Source of the DNA: Bradyrhizobium sp. DOA9
GTDB taxonomy: Bacteria > Pseudomonadota > Alphaproteobacteria > Rhizobiales > Xanthobacteraceae
DNA length: 64,000 bases
Direction: 5' to 3'
Assembly: GCF_000617845.2 (NCBI RefSeq)
Contig: NZ_DF820425.1
Location: 5,524,741 to 5,588,740, forward strand
Part shown: piece by piece, positions 41,870 to 50,958 of the stretch
How the letters are laid out: each line of letters opens with the position of its first letter
Position numbering within the stretch: position 1 is the first letter of the stretch
The notes under the pieces: generated by a model
Database searches by the model: none
Told to the model about the DNA's origin: nothing
The model's input: the letters and a program-made list of their open reading frames with translations, nothing else
Made by a program: the position numbers and the translations under genes

Positions 41870-43738
41870 ATGCGCCGTTCACTGGTGTTGCTGTCCGCCG
41901 GACTGACCGTGCTGTCCACCGGACTTGCGTCCGCCCAGAACAACACGCCCCGCAACCTGATCCTGTTCATTCCGGATGGTCTGCGCGCGCTGAAGGTCAC
42001 CCCGGAGGCGACGCCGGCGATGGCCGAGGTCCGCGACAAGGGCGTCAACTTCAAGAACCCGCATTCGCTCTTCCCCACTTTCACCATGGCCAACGGCTCG
42101 GCGATGTCGACCGGCCATTATCTCGGCGACACCGGCGTGTTCTCCAACACGATCTGGACCAACTACACCTCGGTGCCCGCCGGCGACACCGTGGTGCCCT
42201 TCATCGAGAACGACGCCGTGCTCGGCGACATCGACGAGCATTTCAAAGGCGACTACCTCAACGAGGAGACCGTTCTGAAGATGGCCCGCGACAAGGGGCT
42301 GAGCACCGCGGCGATCGGCAAGGTCGGCCCGACCTACCAGTTCGACCACACCGACAAGCCTGAAAAGCCCGGCCTGCATTCGGTCGTGTTCGACGATTCC
42401 ACCGGCGGCAAAAATGGGGTGGCGCTGTCCGACGAGGTGAAGGACGCTCTGACCAAGGCCGGCCTGCCCCTCGCCACGCCGCCGCGCGGCGACAATTCGA
42501 AGGCGGGCGACGCCAAGACGCCTGGCACCATTGTCGCCAACGTCGCGCAGCAGGCCTATTTCGCCGACGTCGCCACCAAGGTGGTGCTGCCGATGTTCAA
42601 GGCGCGCAACAAGCCCTTCGTGCTGGTGTTCTGGTCGCGCGACCCCGACGGCAGCCAGCACAACACCGGCGACAGCCTCAACCAGATCATGCCCGGCATC
42701 AACGGTCCGACCTCGATGGCGGGCATCAAGAACGCCGACAACAACCTCGCCCAGCTTCGCAAGGCGCTCGACGAGCTCGGGCTCGCCGCCTCGACCAACA
42801 TCATCGTCTCGGCCGACCACGGCTTCTCGACCATCTCCAAGGAGAGCAAGACCAGCCCGTCGGCCAAAGTCAGCTATGACGACACGCCCAAGGACTTCCT
42901 GCCAATGGGCTTCCTGGCGCTCGACCTTGCGAAAGCGCTCGATCTGCCCTTGTTCGATCCCAATGACAAGAACGTGAAGATCGAGGGCAACAAGCATCCC
43001 AAGGCCGGCAACGGCGTGCTCGGCAAGGATCCCACCAAGCCGGACGTCGTCGTCGCCACCAATGGCGGCTCCGACCTGATCTATCTGCCGAGCAAGGACA
43101 AGAAGCTCGCCGCGAAGACCATCAAGGCGCTGCTCGAGCAGGACTACGTCTCCGGCCTGTTCGTCGAGGATTCGCTCGGCCGCTTCCCCGGGACGCTGCC
43201 GCTGTCGAGCATCAATCTGCGCGGCAAGTCGGCGACTCCGACCCCGTCGATCGTCGTCAACTTCCGCTCCTATGCCAGCGATTGCGGCGAGGCGCCGACC
43301 AATTGCTCGGTCCAGGTCGCCGACACCGTGCTGCGCCAAGGCCAGGGCATGCATGGCAGCTTCAGCCGCGGCGACACCATGAACTTCATGGCCGCGATCG
43401 GTCCGGACTTCAAAGCCGGCTATGTCGACGAGATTCCGGTCAGCAATGCCGACGTCGGCATGACGGCCGCCCGGCTGATGGGACTGCGCGCGACGCAGAA
43501 AGGTGAGTTGGTCGGCCGCGTGATGTCGGAGGCCATGCTCAACGGCGTGGTGCCGAGGGCCTATGCCGGCACGATGAAATCCAAGCCCGCCGAAGGCGGC
43601 CTGATCACCGTCCTGAACTTCCAGCGCGTCGGCAGCCAGCGCTATTTCGACGCTGCCGGTTTCCCCGGCCGCACGCTGGGCCTCGAAGTCGACCATCTTG
43701 GAATGGCGAGCGGCAAACAAAAAACGGCGGGGAAATAA
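41870..43738 (+). CDS. Type I phosphodiesterase/nucleotide pyrophosphatase (alkaline phosphatase superfamily)
   Basis: A 622-residue exported protein (signal MRRSLVLLSAGLTVLSTGLASA). The first metal-binding Asp is in NLILFIPDGLRA, the nucleophile region is SLFPTFTMANGSAMSTGHYLG, and later metal ligands are in WSRDPDGSQHNTGDS and SADHGFS. This is the pattern of NPP-type phosphodiesterases with an extra insertion region up to residue 520. The ATG at 41870 follows GAGGAGAG. The stop lies inside a hairpin that serves as terminator for the convergent gene. Probable periplasmic phosphate-ester hydrolase; the substrate is not shown. Confidence 0.87.
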   Translation: MRRSLVLLSAGLTVLSTGLASAQNNTPRNLILFIPDGLRALKVTPEATPAMAEVRDKGVNFKNPHSLFPTFTMANGSAMSTGHYLGDTGVFSNTIWTNYTSVPAGDTVVPFIENDAVLGDIDEHFKGDYLNEETVLKMARDKGLSTAAIGKVGPTYQFDHTDKPEKPGLHSVVFDDSTGGKNGVALSDEVKDALTKAGLPLATPPRGDNSKAGDAKTPGTIVANVAQQAYFADVATKVVLPMFKARNKPFVLVFWSRDPDGSQHNTGDSLNQIMPGINGPTSMAGIKNADNNLAQLRKALDELGLAASTNIIVSADHGFSTISKESKTSPSAKVSYDDTPKDFLPMGFLALDLAKALDLPLFDPNDKNVKIEGNKHPKAGNGVLGKDPTKPDVVVATNGGSDLIYLPSKDKKLAAKTIKALLEQDYVSGLFVEDSLGRFPGTLPLSSINLRGKSATPTPSIVVNFRSYASDCGEAPTNCSVQVADTVLRQGQGMHGSFSRGDTMNFMAAIGPDFKAGYVDEIPVSNADVGMTAARLMGLRATQKGELVGRVMSEAMLNGVVPRAYAGTMKSKPAEGGLITVLNFQRVGSQRYFDAAGFPGRTLGLEVDHLGMASGKQKTAGK

Positions 43739-43748
43739 CCCCGCCGTT
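43717..43748 (-). terminator. Intrinsic terminator of the convergent minus-strand gene
   Basis: On the minus strand AACGGCGGGG, loop TTATTT, CCCCGCCGTT is followed by TTTTTTGTTTG. The stem is a perfect 10 bp (43723-43732 with 43739-43748). It ends the 43779-44351 transcript and overlaps the last codons and stop of the opposing phosphatase gene, so it may also serve that mRNA's 3' end. Confidence 0.85.
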
Positions 43749-43778
43749 CCCTGGCGTCATCGCGTGACGCGCAAAATC

Positions 43779-44351
43779 TTACATCCCGATGTCGAACACG
43801 TTCGGCAATTGGCCCGCCAGAGGCAGCGCAGTGGCGCCGAGGAAGGTCGCCACCATCGCCATCAGACGACGGTTGTTCTGGCGCTTGCCGCGCATCTGGC
43901 CGGCAATCCACTCCAGCATCTCGCTGTTGACCTTGGAGGCATAGGACGGCGCCCAGCCCTCGATCTCGGTGTCGGCCGACAGCGCGACGCTGCGCGGCGG
44001 CACCTTCAGCCCCGAGGCGCTGGCGGCATAATGGGCGACCGCCTTGGCAAGCAAATCGTCGAACCGGCCACCGTCGGTGCGTTCGGTCGCGGCCTCGTTG
44101 ATCTCGAACAGAACCTCGGCCTCGGCGCGGCTGACCGGCTGATCGTTGACGGCGGTGGCGGTGAGGATGCGCATGCACCAGGCGGTGTCATCGGCATCGA
44201 GCGAGCGGGAGAAATGCACCCGCCCCTTGGTGGTGGGGCCTTCGCCCGTGATCACGCCGTCGCGCACGACGGAAAGGGCATGAGCTGCGGTATCGCGGCA
44301 GGACGGCACGAGGGACGACGACTCGGTAGGCTTAGGCGCAGCGGCAGACAT
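43779..44351 (-). CDS. Hypothetical protein with C-terminal hydrophobic tail
   Basis: A 190-residue protein. The first 150 residues are soluble and acidic: DTAAHALSVVRDGVITGEG, DADDTAWCMRILTATAVND, VSRAEAEVLFEINEAATERTDG and DDLLAKAVAHYAA. A basic stretch (RGKRQNNRRLM) then leads to a hydrophobic segment (AMVATFLGATALPLAGQL). The middle resembles calcium-independent EF-like helical domains loosely, but I do not recognise a named family. Conserved hypothetical proteins of this style are common in Bradyrhizobium. It is monocistronic with a clear terminator and is divergent from the peroxiredoxin gene. Confidence 0.72.
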   Translation of the reverse strand: MSAAAPKPTESSSLVPSCRDTAAHALSVVRDGVITGEGPTTKGRVHFSRSLDADDTAWCMRILTATAVNDQPVSRAEAEVLFEINEAATERTDGGRFDDLLAKAVAHYAASASGLKVPPRSVALSADTEIEGWAPSYASKVNSEMLEWIAGQMRGKRQNNRRLMAMVATFLGATALPLAGQLPNVFDIGM

Positions 44352-44742
44352 AGTTCACTTCCAGACTTCTTCTGATCGACCAGCATTTTCATGCCGGCGT
44401 AAAGGGGTGGTTAACGATTCGATACGGCGATCGCGACTTTTCTAGATGGTTGCCAATTGGTCGCCATCAGGACCAATCTGGTTCTAGACGCGCCGGGCGA
44501 GCGTGATGAAAGTCATAAAAGGCATTATCGGGGCGAGCGAGACCGTGTGACCCCGGGTGGAGATGTTTCGCCGCAGGCGCCGCCGTAACAAAAAGTTGCT
44601 AGGAAATCGGCCCTTCACGGAAGAAATTCACATTTTACTTCAGCCGGTTCAGATGCCGTTCACTTGGTCTTGCCAAGCGCCTATACTGAAGGCGACGGCT
44701 AGACGTGAATTCCACTGCAAATTCAACGGGATGAGGTAAATC
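44352..44742. other. Divergent intergenic region upstream of the peroxiredoxin gene
   Basis: A 391-base region, less GC-rich than its surroundings, with no credible gene. A plausible promoter for the peroxiredoxin gene is near its right end. The rest holds the promoter of the opposing hypothetical gene; I find no clear palindromic operator. Confidence 0.55.
44659..44687 (+). promoter_or_regulatory. Candidate promoter of the peroxiredoxin gene
   Basis: TTCACT (44659-44664), 17 bases, TATACT (44682-44687). The -10 box matches the sigma-70 consensus in five of six bases and the -35 in four. Transcription would start about 50 bases before the ATG, leaving a leader with the GAGGT ribosome site. 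Confidence 0.45.
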
Positions 44743-45398
<656 letters not shown>

Positions 45399-45402
<4 letters not shown>

Positions 45403-45439
45403 CTTTTGGCGGTCGCGGATAGCGACCGCAAAAAGTCAT
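45399..45439. repeat. Hairpin overlapping the peroxiredoxin stop codon
   Basis: ATGACTTTTGGCGGTCGC (45399-45416), loop GGATA, GCGACCGCAAAAAGTCAT (45422-45439): 18-base arms with one mismatch. The stop TGA (45400-45402) is inside the left arm. It is the first of three palindromes (with ATCCCGGG...CCCGGGAT and 45479-45501) lying between convergent genes, of a kind I recognise as repeated in Bradyrhizobium. Confidence 0.8.
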
Positions 45440-45478
45440 CCCGGGGCGCGCAAAGCGCGGACCCGGGATCTCGAGTTT

Positions 45479-45501
45479 CCCAATGCGCATTGCGCATTGG
45501 G
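45479..45501. repeat. Perfect palindrome between convergent peroxiredoxin and chemotaxis genes
   Basis: CCCAATGCGCA (45479-45489), one base, then TGCGCATTGGG (45491-45501), an 11-bp perfect inverted repeat ending eight bases before the stop codon of the chemotaxis gene. It can form a hairpin in either transcript and may act as a bidirectional 3' structure. Confidence 0.75.
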
Positions 45502-45509
45502 CCCGATCC

Positions 45510-47240
45510 TTACGCCGCGTGCACGCGGTCGAGGAAGCTCTCGACCTCGGCCTTCAGATGCAGGCTCTCGCCCGACAGCGCCTGGGCGGAAGCAAACATC
45601 CGGCTCGACGTCTCGCCCGTCTCGCTGGCGCCCTTGGCGGCGTGGCGGACATTGACCGCGACATCGGCGGTGCCCGACACCGCCGCGCGCACGCTGGCCA
45701 CGATGTTGTGCGTCGCGCTCTTCTGTTGCTCGACGGCGGCCGAGATCGAGCCCGCGATGCCGCTGATGCGCTCTATGGTCTGGCTGATCGCCTTGATGGC
45801 GGCGACCGATTCCTCGGTCGCAAGCTGCATGCTCTCGATCTGGCTCGATATCTCGTCGGTCGCCTTCGCGGTCTGGCCGGCGAGCGTCTTGACCTCCTGA
45901 GCCACCACCGCGAAGCCGCGGCCGGCATCGCCCGCGCGTGCGGCCTCGATCGTCGCATTCAGCGCCAGCAGATTGGTCTGCTCGGCAATCGAGGTGATCA
46001 GCTTGACGACGTCGCCGATGCGCGCGCCGGCTTCCGAGAGCTGCGCGATGCGCTGGTCGGTCGCTTCAGCCTGCCGCACCGCCTCGGCGGAGATCTCGTT
46101 CGATTCCTGCACCCGGCGGGTGATCTCGGAGATGGATTGAGACAGTTCGTCGGAAGCGGACGCTGCCGAACGCACATGCTCGGAGGCGCTTTCGGAAGCT
46201 CCCGCCGACTGCGCGGACAGATCGGCCGTGGAGCGCGCGGTGTCGGTGAGCTGTCGAGCAGCGCGCTCGAACTCCCCTGACGATGCGAGCACCTTGTCGA
46301 GAATGCCGCCGACGCTGCCGCGGAACCCCTCGACGAAGTTGCGCAGTTCGGCCTTGCGCTGCTCGGCTGCGGCAGCACTTGCCGCCGCCTGTTCACTGCG
46401 CAGGCGCGCCCGCTCGTGCGAGTTGCTCTTGAACACCGCGACCGTGCGGGCGATCTCGCCGATCTCGTCGGCGCGGTCCTCGCATTCGATCGCGACGTCG
46501 CTCTGGCCGTTCGCAAGCGCGGTGAGCGAGTGCGTCACCGAGGTCAGCGGCCGGGTGATGCGGCGCACGACCAGCAGGGTCAGGACCAGCACCAGAAGCG
46601 CGGCAAGCCCGGCGGCGGCCGCCATGCTCTCCATCGCCTGGGACAGCATGCCCTCGAACTGCGCCATGGGGATGCCGACATACAGAATGCCGGCGACCTT
46701 GCCGGTGCCATCGGCAATCGGGAAATAGGCGGTCATGAACGTCTTGCCGAACAGCGTGGCCGGCCCCTTATAGGGCTCGCCACGGCGCAGCGGGGCCTGC
46801 CCCGGATGATCCGCGGCCAGCTGGGTCCCGACGGCGCGGTCGCCGTTTTCCTTCTTCACGTTGGTCGAGCGGCGGACGAACTGCCCGCTCGCCGCGTCGA
46901 ACACGAACAGGGTCGCGTTGCCGCCGACATAGGACACCGACCGATCGACGATGGCGTGATCCCTCAAGTCGGGCATTTTCGGGATCTCGGCGCGGACCAC
47001 CGCGCCGTCCCGGATCGTGATTTTGGCTTCGGGAACGGTCTCCGCAAAGGCCAGCGCCAGCGTGCGCAGATTGATTTCAATGTCGCGCAAGGCGCGGTCA
47101 TTGAAAGCGGATGTCAGTGACCAATAGCCGGCGCCGACCACGAGCGCCGTGTTCATTGCGATCAGCAGCACCGCGCACAAGACGGCCTTGGTGCCGAGCT
47201 TGAACCGCGGCAGGAACTTCGCCGTGAGAAGATTGGACAT
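45510..47240 (-). CDS. Methyl-accepting chemotaxis protein with Cache-type sensor
   Basis: A 576-residue membrane chemoreceptor. A first transmembrane helix (about residues 15-38, AVLCAVLLIAMNTALVVGAGYW) precedes a periplasmic single Cache-like domain (about 45-195) ending YFPIADGTGKVAGILYVGIP. A second helix, HAMP (RRITRPLTSVTHSLTALANGQ) and the methyl-accepting signalling domain follow, with the hairpin tip IAEQTNLLALNATIEAARAG. No C-terminal CheR-docking pentapeptide is seen. I prefer ATG 47240 over the open frame to 47294. A single gene, divergent from the photolyase. Ligand unknown. Confidence 0.9.
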   Translation of the reverse strand: MSNLLTAKFLPRFKLGTKAVLCAVLLIAMNTALVVGAGYWSLTSAFNDRALRDIEINLRTLALAFAETVPEAKITIRDGAVVRAEIPKMPDLRDHAIVDRSVSYVGGNATLFVFDAASGQFVRRSTNVKKENGDRAVGTQLAADHPGQAPLRRGEPYKGPATLFGKTFMTAYFPIADGTGKVAGILYVGIPMAQFEGMLSQAMESMAAAAGLAALLVLVLTLLVVRRITRPLTSVTHSLTALANGQSDVAIECEDRADEIGEIARTVAVFKSNSHERARLRSEQAAASAAAAEQRKAELRNFVEGFRGSVGGILDKVLASSGEFERAARQLTDTARSTADLSAQSAGASESASEHVRSAASASDELSQSISEITRRVQESNEISAEAVRQAEATDQRIAQLSEAGARIGDVVKLITSIAEQTNLLALNATIEAARAGDAGRGFAVVAQEVKTLAGQTAKATDEISSQIESMQLATEESVAAIKAISQTIERISGIAGSISAAVEQQKSATHNIVASVRAAVSGTADVAVNVRHAAKGASETGETSSRMFASAQALSGESLHLKAEVESFLDRVHAA

Positions 47241-47356
47241 GGATGGAATGACCCCCGTAATTCCTGCATAATCGTGCAATTGACTTACGGTCACATTAAC
47301 GACGGTTACCCACCACCACTCGCGGCATGGTTTCCAATTCGTAAACGAGGCCTTCC

Positions 47357-48802
47357 CTGACCCCGCCCACTCCGCCGCCCGTCATCGTCTGGTTTCGCGA
47401 CGATCTCCGCCTGTCCGACCACCCCGCCCTTCACGCCGCCGCCAAGTCCGGAGCGCCGGTGCTTTGCCTCTACGTGCTGGACGAGGCGGCGGGGCGAGCA
47501 CCGGGCGGTGCGGCACGCTGGTGGCTGGCGCAGTCGCTGCGGGCGCTCGGAGCGGAGATCGCCGCGCGCGGCGGCTCGCTCGTCCTGCGCCGGGGATCGG
47601 CGGCCAAGGTGATCCCGGAGCTGGCGCGAGAGAGCGGCGCCCGCGCCGTCTATTGGAACGATATCGCGCAGGCGCCTCATCAGGCGGTTGAACGACAGCT
47701 CGCAGCCGCCCTGGCGAAGCTCGGCACGCAGACGCAAAGCTTTCCGGGCGACCTGCTGGTCCCGCCCGCGGCGATCCGCAGCAAGGACGGCCGGGGCCTG
47801 CGCGTGTTCACCCCGTTCTGGCGCCGCGTGCTGGCGCTCGGCGACCCGCCAAAACCCCTGCCCGCACCGAAGCAGCTCCGCCCGGCGCCGCGCATCGCAA
47901 GCGATCGGCTGGAGAGCTGGAAGCTCGAGCCGAGTGCGCCTGATTGGGCGGGCGGCCTGCGCGAGGCCTGGACCCCCGGCGCCGCGGCCGCTGAGCTGCG
48001 CCTGCGCGACTTCCTCAAGCAAAAAGTTCGAATGTATCTCGGCGACCGGGACCGTCCTGACCGGGAGGGCACCTCGCGGCTGTCGCCGCATCTGCGCTTC
48101 GGCGAGCTCAGCCCGCGCCAAGTCTGGCACGCCGCCCGGTTTGCCGCCGCGGAAGATCCCTCACGCGGGCAAGGCGTCGAAAAATTCCTGAGCGAGCTCG
48201 GCTGGCGCGAATTCTGCCGCCACCTCCTCCACGATCACCCCAACCTCGCCGCCGAAAACCTGCAGACGAACTTCGATGGCTTTCCCTGGCAGCCCGACGA
48301 GCAAGCGCTCGCCGCCTGGCAGCGCGGCCGCACCGGATATCCCATCGTCGATGCCGGCCTGCGCGAGCTCTGGCACACCGGGGTGATGCACAACCGGGTG
48401 CGGATGGTGGTGGCCTCCTTCCTGGTCAAGCACCTCCTGATCGACTGGCGCGAAGGCGAAGCCTGGTTCTGGGACACGCTGGTCGACGCGGACGCCGGCA
48501 GCAATCCCGCCAATTGGCAATGGGTCGCCGGCTGCGGTGCCGACGCTGCGCCCTATTTCCGCGTGTTCAATCCGCTTCTCCAGGGCGAGAAGTTCGATCC
48601 CGACGGAGCCTATGTTCGACGCTGGGTTCCGGAACTGAAGGACCTGCCGGCCAAGCTGATCCACCGGCCCTGGCAGGCAACGCCGATCGAGCTGGCGAGC
48701 GCGGGCATCACGATCGGCAAGACCTATCCGCAGCCGATCGTCGATCATGCCAGGGGACGCGAACGCGCGCTCGCCGCCTACGCAAAGATCCGCAAAGGTT
48801 GA
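47357..48802 (+). CDS. phr: Class I deoxyribodipyrimidine photolyase/cryptochrome family (CTG start)
   Basis: A 481-residue FAD flavoprotein that repairs UV-induced pyrimidine dimers with blue light. The N-terminal photolyase domain starts PPVIVWFRDDLRLSDHPALH, and the catalytic FAD domain contains the conserved SRLSPHLRFGELSPRQVWHA, NLQTNFDGFPW, GRTGYPIVDAGLRELWHTG and MHNRVRMVVASFLVKHLLIDW. The first in-frame ATG/GTG/TTG is the GTG at 47459, which would delete the first beta strand. The conserved frame continues upstream to a stop at 47342 with no standard start; CTG 47357, six bases after GAGG, is the best candidate. It could also be a cryptochrome-type receptor. Confidence 0.85.
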   Translation: MTPPTPPPVIVWFRDDLRLSDHPALHAAAKSGAPVLCLYVLDEAAGRAPGGAARWWLAQSLRALGAEIAARGGSLVLRRGSAAKVIPELARESGARAVYWNDIAQAPHQAVERQLAAALAKLGTQTQSFPGDLLVPPAAIRSKDGRGLRVFTPFWRRVLALGDPPKPLPAPKQLRPAPRIASDRLESWKLEPSAPDWAGGLREAWTPGAAAAELRLRDFLKQKVRMYLGDRDRPDREGTSRLSPHLRFGELSPRQVWHAARFAAAEDPSRGQGVEKFLSELGWREFCRHLLHDHPNLAAENLQTNFDGFPWQPDEQALAAWQRGRTGYPIVDAGLRELWHTGVMHNRVRMVVASFLVKHLLIDWREGEAWFWDTLVDADAGSNPANWQWVAGCGADAAPYFRVFNPLLQGEKFDPDGAYVRRWVPELKDLPAKLIHRPWQATPIELASAGITIGKTYPQPIVDHARGRERALAAYAKIRKG

Positions 48803-48810
48803 GCGTTGCT

Positions 48811-48838
48811 TTGACACAATTTCGAAACCCGCTATCGT
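48811..48838 (+). promoter_or_regulatory. Candidate sigma-70 promoter of the histone-H1-like gene
   Basis: TTGACA (48811-48816), 16 bases, TATCGT (48833-48838). The -35 hexamer is a perfect consensus. The predicted start near 48845 supports translation from the ATG at 48869 rather than 48848. Confidence 0.55.
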
Positions 48839-48868
48839 CATCGCTCCATGCAAACCGTGGGGGACGAT

Positions 48869-49162
48869 ATGGACGACGACAAGCCGATCACCGAACAGGC
48901 GATGGAGACGATCACCAGCGCCGTGGAAACGACCAAGGACGCGGCAGTCTCTGCAGTCAAGCAGGTGAAGAAAGCCGCCAAGAAGGTCGCGAAGAAAGTA
49001 GCGCCGAAGAAGGCGGCCAAGAAGAAAGCCAAGAAGGCTGCGAAGAAGACGACGAAGAAAGCCGCAAAGAAGTCGTCCAAGAAGGCCGCGAAAAAGTCGG
49101 CGAAGAAGGCCGCCAAGAAAGCCGGCAAGTCGAAGAAGAAGGCCAAGAAGGCCAAGCGCTGA
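48869..49162 (+). CDS. Histone H1-like lysine/alanine-rich nucleoid protein
   Basis: A 97-residue basic protein. After an acidic start (MDDDKPITEQAMETITSAVE), the remainder is tandem K-K-A-A-K-K-type repeats ending GKSKKKAKKAKR. This composition is like histone H1 C-terminal tails and bacterial H1-like proteins (Hc1, BpH1, PhaF-type tails), which bind DNA or polyhydroxyalkanoate granules. ATG 48869 follows GGGGGACGAT; the ATG at 48848 is an in-frame alternative. It has its own promoter. Probably a DNA-compaction or granule-associated protein (inference). Confidence 0.85.
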   Translation: MDDDKPITEQAMETITSAVETTKDAAVSAVKQVKKAAKKVAKKVAPKKAAKKKAKKAAKKTTKKAAKKSSKKAAKKSAKKAAKKAGKSKKKAKKAKR

Positions 49163-49240
49163 TCGCGCCGCGAGACGTCTCCGGGTGCGGGCGCGCCCGG
49201 AGACAGCGCATGCCTATCCTCGCCGCCAGGCTGCGCGCGG

Positions 49241-50113
49241 TCAGGACCGCCGATTGACCACAAGCACGGCCGCGGCGCAGAACGCCATGCCGACAATGGC
49301 AATCGCGTCCAGCTTTTCTCCGAACAGCAGATAGGCCATCAGGGCCGTGACGGCCGGGACCAAATAGAACAGACTGGCGACCGAGGTCGCCGCGGCGTGG
49401 CGGATCAGCCAGTACAACAGCCCGATCGATCCGATCGAGAGCGCGACCGCGAGCCAGGCGAGCGCGAGCACGAACTCCCGCGTCCAGTGCACCACGCGAT
49501 CCTCGAAGAGGAAGGCGCCGACCGCGAAGAAAATGGTGACTGCCAGGTACTGCACGAGATTGCCGGCGCGCCAGTCGATGTGATTGCAATAGCGGCGTTG
49601 ATAAAGCGTGCCGAGCGTGATGCTGACCAGCGAGACGATCGAGGCGAGCCAGCCGAGCCCGGCTTCGCCGGTCATCGGGCGGTTGTGCAGAATCAGCACC
49701 ACCCCGCCAAGACCGAGCACGAGCCCGGCCCATTGCAGCGGCGTCACCCGTTCGCCGAGCCAGCGGTTGGCGATGGTGGAGGTCAGGATCGGCTGCAGCC
49801 CCGGGATCAGCGCCGAAAGGCCGGCCGGAATCGAATGCGCGATCGCAATCGCGGTGCCGCCGAGATAGAAGCCGTGGACGAGGATGCCGGCGACCGCGCT
49901 GTGCGCGATGCCTGCGCCATCAGGCCATTTCGGCCGCGCGATGCCTGCGATGATCGCCATCAGCCCGACCACGATCGCCATGCGGATGGCGAGATAGGTC
50001 AAGGGATCGGCATTGTCGACGACGTATTTGGTGCCGATGAATCCGGTGCTCCAGAGCAGCACGAACAGGATCGGCGCGGCGCGGGCGGCCAGGGTTTCTT
50101 GATTATGGTTCAT
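49241..50113 (-). CDS. EamA/DMT-superfamily transporter
   Basis: A 290-residue integral membrane protein with ten predicted helices in two EamA repeats. Landmarks are FVLLWSTGFIGTKYVVDNADPLTYLAIRM near the start (split by a short loop) and the second-repeat segment VASLFYLVPAVTALMAYLLFGEKL. Family members export amino acids or metabolites (RhtA/YdcZ-type). ATG 50113 is preferred over 50125 because GAGGGCGGCA precedes it. The next gene upstream is a small secreted protein on the same strand. Substrate unknown. Confidence 0.88.
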   Translation of the reverse strand: MNHNQETLAARAAPILFVLLWSTGFIGTKYVVDNADPLTYLAIRMAIVVGLMAIIAGIARPKWPDGAGIAHSAVAGILVHGFYLGGTAIAIAHSIPAGLSALIPGLQPILTSTIANRWLGERVTPLQWAGLVLGLGGVVLILHNRPMTGEAGLGWLASIVSLVSITLGTLYQRRYCNHIDWRAGNLVQYLAVTIFFAVGAFLFEDRVVHWTREFVLALAWLAVALSIGSIGLLYWLIRHAAATSVASLFYLVPAVTALMAYLLFGEKLDAIAIVGMAFCAAAVLVVNRRS

Positions 50114-50211
50114 TGCCGCCCTCATTGCCCGACCCAGGGGCCATGCGGCAATGCGAATTTCGCCGTGACGATGCTGCGCTGCGACGGACGATCGTGGTCC
50201 GTCTCAGCCGC

Positions 50212-50658
50212 TCACCATTCTTCCGGACAGGGATTGACGATCTTCCAGAGGTCGATCCCGTTCTTGATTTTCTTCATGTCGGTTGTGAGCCCGCCATTGC
50301 GGCGAATCCAGTCCTTCACCGTGTCGGGGTAGTAGGACATGAGATCGGAGGTGCCCTCGGCGCTGGTGACCTTGATGCCGAAGGTGAACGCCTTGTCGTA
50401 ATAGGCCTGGTGGAAGCCGAGGCTCGCGCGCGGCGTCACGCAGATCTTGTTCATCGGCACGATGCCGAGCACGAGCGTGCAGGCCGAATTGCAGATGCCG
50501 TCGATGATGACCCGCTCGCCCTTCTCGCGCACCCGCTTGTACTTGGTCTTGTACTCCTCGACATAGCCGCCGTGGTCGCGGGTGATGCGCAGCTCGGCGC
50601 GTGCCGGCGTGGCAAGGGCGAGGCAGAGCAACAGCAGACTCGGAAGCGTGATGCGCAT
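50212..50658 (-). CDS. Small secreted ClpP/crotonase-fold-like hypothetical protein
   Basis: A 148-residue exported protein (signal MRITLPSLLLLCLALATPARA). The central segment VIIDGICNSACTLVLGIVP, followed by CVTPRASLGFHQAYYD, resembles the oxyanion-turn and serine nucleophile region of ClpP-fold periplasmic proteins (COG3904-like), where the Ser after C-N sits at the active-site position and the His comes later. Apart from this local pattern no family signature is seen. Perhaps a periplasmic peptidase-like protein. It precedes the DMT gene on the same strand by 98 bases. Confidence 0.75.
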   Translation of the reverse strand: MRITLPSLLLLCLALATPARAELRITRDHGGYVEEYKTKYKRVREKGERVIIDGICNSACTLVLGIVPMNKICVTPRASLGFHQAYYDKAFTFGIKVTSAEGTSDLMSYYPDTVKDWIRRNGGLTTDMKKIKNGIDLWKIVNPCPEEW

Positions 50659-50958
50659 GGCGAGATGACGGCGAAGGCCTTCAGAAATGCACCGGACTCA
50701 AGGGACCGGCAAATGATCCCCGGGGCCGGCGGCAGAATTCTTAACCGAATAGTCTTTGGTCACACTTGTGTGGGGAATTCGTTAAGCATCCCGAAAAGGC
50801 CAAAAATGGGCAGGTTTCGGCCGCATGCCCGGCAATTCTGTCACACCCACGCGGAAATCTGCAGGATCGGCAAGGATTTCGGACCCCCCAAGCGATGCCT
50901 GATCGCCCGAAATTGCTATAAACGGCTGGCCTATTCGAGCAGGTTCCGGAGAATCGAG
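50659..50958. other. Divergent intergenic region between two small secreted-protein genes
   Basis: A 300-base stretch without a gene. TTGTGTGG and TATAAA (50917-50922) near the right end may belong to the promoter of the gene at 50959. The left end carries the promoter of the minus-strand gene. No strong palindrome or repeat is seen. Confidence 0.5.

Noticed and set aside
41879..43720. A 613-codon minus-strand open frame
   Set aside because: Antisense of the phosphodiesterase-like protein, which has a signal peptide and metal-binding motifs.
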